64,000 bases of DNA from Rhizobiales bacterium 2SD. GTDB taxonomy: Bacteria; Pseudomonadota; Alphaproteobacteria; Rhizobiales; Beijerinckiaceae. The stretch lies in assembly GCA_005502805.1 (NCBI GenBank), contig SCMY01000001.1, forward strand, positions 124,001 through 188,000. Direction: 5' to 3'. Position 1 is the stretch's first letter. Each line of letters opens with the position of its first letter. Below the pieces are notes generated by a model, which saw nothing but the letters and a program-made list of their open reading frames with translations, was not told the origin of the DNA and did no database searches. Both the position numbers and the translations under genes were made by a program. Below are positions 61,637 through 64,000 of the stretch, piece after piece.

Positions 61637-62275
61637 ATGCCACGGCCCACCAAACAATCGCCCGAACGCGGCAATGCCCGCACCCGCCTGCTCGAAGCGG
61701 CGCGCGACGTCATCCGCGCCAAGGGCTTCGCCGGCACCAGCGTTGACGATCTCTGCCGCGCCGCCGATGTCACCAAGGGCGCCTTCTTCCATCATTTCGC
61801 GAGCAAGGAGGCGGTCGGCGTCGCCGCAGCCGAATTCTGGACGCAGGAGGTCACGCCCTTCTTCGCGGCCGCGCCCTATCACCAACCGGCCGACGCCCTC
61901 GCCCGCGTCCTCGCCTATGTCGCCTTCCGCAAGGCGATCATCGCCGGCGACATCTACGAGTTCACCTGCCTGGTCGGAACGCTGGCGCAGGAGGTCCATG
62001 CCAGTGCGCCCGACATCCGCGACGCCTGCGGCCGCAGCATTTTGGGCCATGCCGCGACGCTGGAAGCCGATATCGAGCAGGCGCGCCGGGACCACGGCAT
62101 CACCACGACCGGCTGGAGCGCCGAAAGCCTGGCCCGGCACACCCAGGCTGTCCTGCAGGGCGGCTTCGTCCTCGCCAAGGCCGGCAACGATCCCGATCTG
62201 GCGCGCGAAAGCCTCGACCATCTCGACCGCTATATCCGCCACCTCTTCCACGTCGCCGAGGAGCGTGCAGCATGA
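61637..62275 (+). CDS. TetR-family regulator
   Basis: A 212-residue repressor. The HTH reads TRLLEAARDVIRAKGFAGTS and VDDLCRAADVTKGAFFHHFASKE; the C-terminal helical domain binds an unknown ligand. ATG 61637 is preferred to a TTG at 61631. It overlaps the next gene by four bases (ATGA), so the DUF6151 protein is co-transcribed and is probably a target of its control. Confidence 0.92.
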   Translation: MPRPTKQSPERGNARTRLLEAARDVIRAKGFAGTSVDDLCRAADVTKGAFFHHFASKEAVGVAAAEFWTQEVTPFFAAAPYHQPADALARVLAYVAFRKAIIAGDIYEFTCLVGTLAQEVHASAPDIRDACGRSILGHAATLEADIEQARRDHGITTTGWSAESLARHTQAVLQGGFVLAKAGNDPDLARESLDHLDRYIRHLFHVAEERAA

Positions 62276-62808
62276 GCCAATCCATGACGATCGGCTGCGC
62301 TTGCAGCCATACCCGGCTGAGGGTGCAAGGGGCACCGATCCTGGTCTCCGAATGCCTGTGCGACAGCTGCCGGGCCGCCGCGGTCCGGCTCGCCAGGCTG
62401 CCCGGCGGCAGCGATATTCTCACCGCCTACGGCGCGACGCCGTCAACCGAATATCGCAAGGACCGGGTCGAGATCGTTGCGGGTGCAGAGAGCCTGCGCG
62501 AGTTCCGGCTGAAGCCCGGCGCCGGCTCGCGCCGCATCGTCGCGACCTGCTGCAACACGCCGGTCCTCCTGGAGATGAAGGGCGCGCATTGGCTCAGCCT
62601 CTACACGCATCTCTGGCCTGAAAACGCCCGGCCCAGACCGGAATTGCGGACCATGACCGGCGACCTGCCCGACGCCTCCGTCCTGCCCGCCGACATCCCG
62701 AACCTGAAGACCCACACGGTCTCCTTCTACGCCAAGCTGCTCGGCACCTGGATCGCCATGGGCTTCCGCAACCCGACAATCACGACAGCGGGGACGATCG
62801 ATGCCTGA
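62272..62808 (+). CDS. DUF6151/GFA-like zinc protein
   Basis: A 178-residue protein resembling glutathione-dependent formaldehyde-activating enzymes: a cysteine set CACS...CLCDSC near the N-terminus, FRLKPGAGSRRIVATCCNTPV, then a C-terminal region without the full GFA layout. Zinc binding is likely. Co-transcribed with the TetR gene. I recall the family as DUF6151; no reaction is established to my knowledge. Confidence 0.7.
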   Translation: MSQSMTIGCACSHTRLRVQGAPILVSECLCDSCRAAAVRLARLPGGSDILTAYGATPSTEYRKDRVEIVAGAESLREFRLKPGAGSRRIVATCCNTPVLLEMKGAHWLSLYTHLWPENARPRPELRTMTGDLPDASVLPADIPNLKTHTVSFYAKLLGTWIAMGFRNPTITTAGTIDA

Positions 62809-63103
62809 CGACAAGATCGAGATCGAGAACGTCAACAAGCCCGGCAAGTCCGAGCGGGTCGACCGCGGTAAATATCTGGCGATGCGCAAGGCGCTGCTCG
62901 CCGCACTGCCCGACGAGGAGCCGGGGCTGACCGTCCCGGATGCGAAGGAGGCGTTGCTGCCACTCCTGCCGGACGATCTCTTCCCGCAGGGCGCCACCGC
63001 CGGCTGGTGGCTGAAGGCCGTCCAGCTCGACCTCGAGGCGAAGGGCGTGATCAAGCGCGCCCCGCGCAAGCCGGTGCATCTCTACCGGCTCACCGCGAGC
63101 TGA
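62801..63103 (+). CDS. Small DUF6958-like protein
   Basis: A 100-residue protein that overlaps the previous gene by eight bases. IEIENVNKPGKSERVDRGKYLAMRKALLAALP and AGWWLKAVQLDLEAKGVIKR resemble DUF6958, small proteins with a probable winged-helix-like fold. Charge is mixed and no membrane segment is seen. It ends two bases before the convergent BioF/Kbl-type gene. Function unknown. Confidence 0.65.
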   Translation: MPDDKIEIENVNKPGKSERVDRGKYLAMRKALLAALPDEEPGLTVPDAKEALLPLLPDDLFPQGATAGWWLKAVQLDLEAKGVIKRAPRKPVHLYRLTAS

Positions 63104-63105
63104 CC

Positions 63106-64000
63106 TCAACCCGTCTCGGCGAAGGCCGTCGCCAGCGCCGCCGCCGCCTCGTCGAGTTCGGCCGTCTCATGCGCAGCGCTGACCTGCAGACGCAAGCGCG
63201 CCTCGCCTTGCGCCACAATCGGGAAGGACACCGCCGGGGCGAAGACCCCCGCACGCGTCAGGCGCGTGGTCATCGCCCGCGCCCGCTCCTCGCCGCCGAC
63301 CTTCACGGCCGTGATGGCGCTGTCGCTGTCGTGGCAGGCGAGCGCATAGAAGTGCAGCGCCTCGCGCAGATGCGCGACATTGCGCCAGAGCCGCTCGCGC
63401 GGGCCGGGATCGTCGCGGCAGATTTTCAGCGCCGTCAGCGCCGTCGCGGCGTTCGCCGTCGTCATCCCCATGGTGAAGATCCAACTGCGCGACTGCGCCT
63501 TGAGCTTTTCGACCAGCGCGCGCGGCCCGGCGACGAAGCCGCCACTGGCCCCGCCTAGCGCCTTCGACAGCGAGCCGGTCAGCAGCGTGTCCGCCGCGCC
63601 ATTGGCGAGGCCGCAGAGCGGCGCGGTGCCGGTGCCACCCGGCCCGACCACGCCGGTCGCATGCGCCTCGTCGATCATCAGCATCGCGTCGAATTCGCGC
63701 GCCAGCGCCTGGATTTCCGGCAATGGCGCCGCTCCGCCCTCCATGCTGAAGATGCCGTCGGTGACGATCAGCCGGCGCTTCGCCCGCCTTGTCCCCTCCA
63801 GTGCCCGCCGCAGGCCGGCGATGTTGCGGTTGTCATAGGTCTCGACTTCGGCACGGCTGAGTCGGCAGCCATCGATGATGCTGGCATGGTTCACTCGGTC
63901 GGAGATGATGACGTCGCCCGCCCCCACCAGCGTCGTCAGCACCCCGCCATTGGCGCTGCCGCCGGAAGAGAACAGCGCCACCGCCTCGACGCCGAGGAAG
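63106..64000 (-). CDS. Alpha-oxoamine synthase (BioF/Kbl type), C-terminal part; gene runs off the window
   Basis: About 298 residues of a PLP-dependent fold-type I enzyme are visible; the frame is open to the right-hand edge. The lysine motif is [18 protein letters not shown], with [35 protein letters not shown] and [21 protein letters not shown], all typical of 8-amino-7-oxononanoate synthase, 2-amino-3-ketobutyrate CoA ligase and serine palmitoyltransferase relatives. The visible part cannot separate these. The stop at 63106 lies two bases from the end of the convergent small gene. Confidence 0.87.
   Translation of the reverse strand, partial: FLGVEAVALFSSGGSANGGVLTTLVGAGDVIISDRVNHASIIDGCRLSRAEVETYDNRNIAGLRRALEGTRRAKRRLIVTDGIFSMEGGAAPLPEIQALAREFDAMLMIDEAHATGVVGPGGTGTAPLCGLANGAADTLLTGSLSKALGGASGGFVAGPRALVEKLKAQSRSWIFTMGMTTANAATALTALKICRDDPGPRERLWRNVAHLREALHFYALACHDSDSAITAVKVGGEERARAMTTRLTRAGVFAPAVSFPIVAQGEARLRLQVSAAHETAELDEAAAALATAFAETG

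Overview
The window is a high-GC chromosomal segment that most resembles an alphaproteobacterium of the Hyphomicrobiales, possibly Bosea-like. That placement is an inference. It rests on base composition, a fused cysNC gene, small families such as DUF2793 and DUF6151, and four intergenic palindromic repeats of a type common in that order. No rRNA, tRNA, transposase, integrase or CRISPR array was seen.

Bases 1-34,700 are a surface-polysaccharide locus. A leftward block (325-13,039) carries glycosyltransferases, a wzm/wzt ABC exporter, a sulfotransferase, a methyltransferase, an SGNH hydrolase and a sugar amidotransferase. A rightward block (13,536-22,380) supplies wecB (UDP-GlcNAc 2-epimerase), cysD and cysNC (the sulfate donor PAPS), a membrane-anchored glycosyltransferase and a HisH/HisF/WbpG-type amidination set. 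A second leftward block (22,358-34,703) holds a glycosyltransferase, three NAD-dependent epimerases, two asparagine-synthase-type amidotransferases, a DUF2793 protein and a carbamoyltransferase with SxtJ-like and DUF5989 partners. Together they predict an exported glycan decorated with sulfate, amidine or amide, methyl and carbamoyl groups.

Bases 34,893-43,361 look like a catabolic island: an SDR and a GntR/FCD regulator on the left, then a Liv-type ABC importer whose second permease is fused to both ATPases, a CryL-type 3-hydroxyacid dehydrogenase and a beta-keto-acid cleavage enzyme (BKACE). The simplest reading is uptake of a beta-hydroxy acid, its oxidation, and cleavage with acetyl-CoA. 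The substrate is unknown.

Bases 43,740-55,638 hold the most interesting module. A tight rightward operon encodes an SGNH acyltransferase, a 41-residue membrane microprotein ending in LVYGGF, an MBOAT acyltransferase, an acyl carrier protein, an FkbH-like glyceryl-ACP synthase and a KAS III-like enzyme; a MaoC-SDR fusion converges on it. The layout matches the DltX/DltB/DltD acyl-shuttle logic, combined with a tetronate-type glyceryl donor pathway. A large protein with a dimethylformamidase-like half, an internal twin-arginine motif and Sel1-like repeats follows.

Bases 55,825-64,000 are ordinary accessory genes: a CPA1 antiporter, trans-aconitate methyltransferase, a divergent SDR/LysR pair, an ArsR/SRPBCC pair, TetR with two small proteins, and a truncated BioF/Kbl-type enzyme at the edge. 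All functions are from reading motifs by eye; no database search was run.
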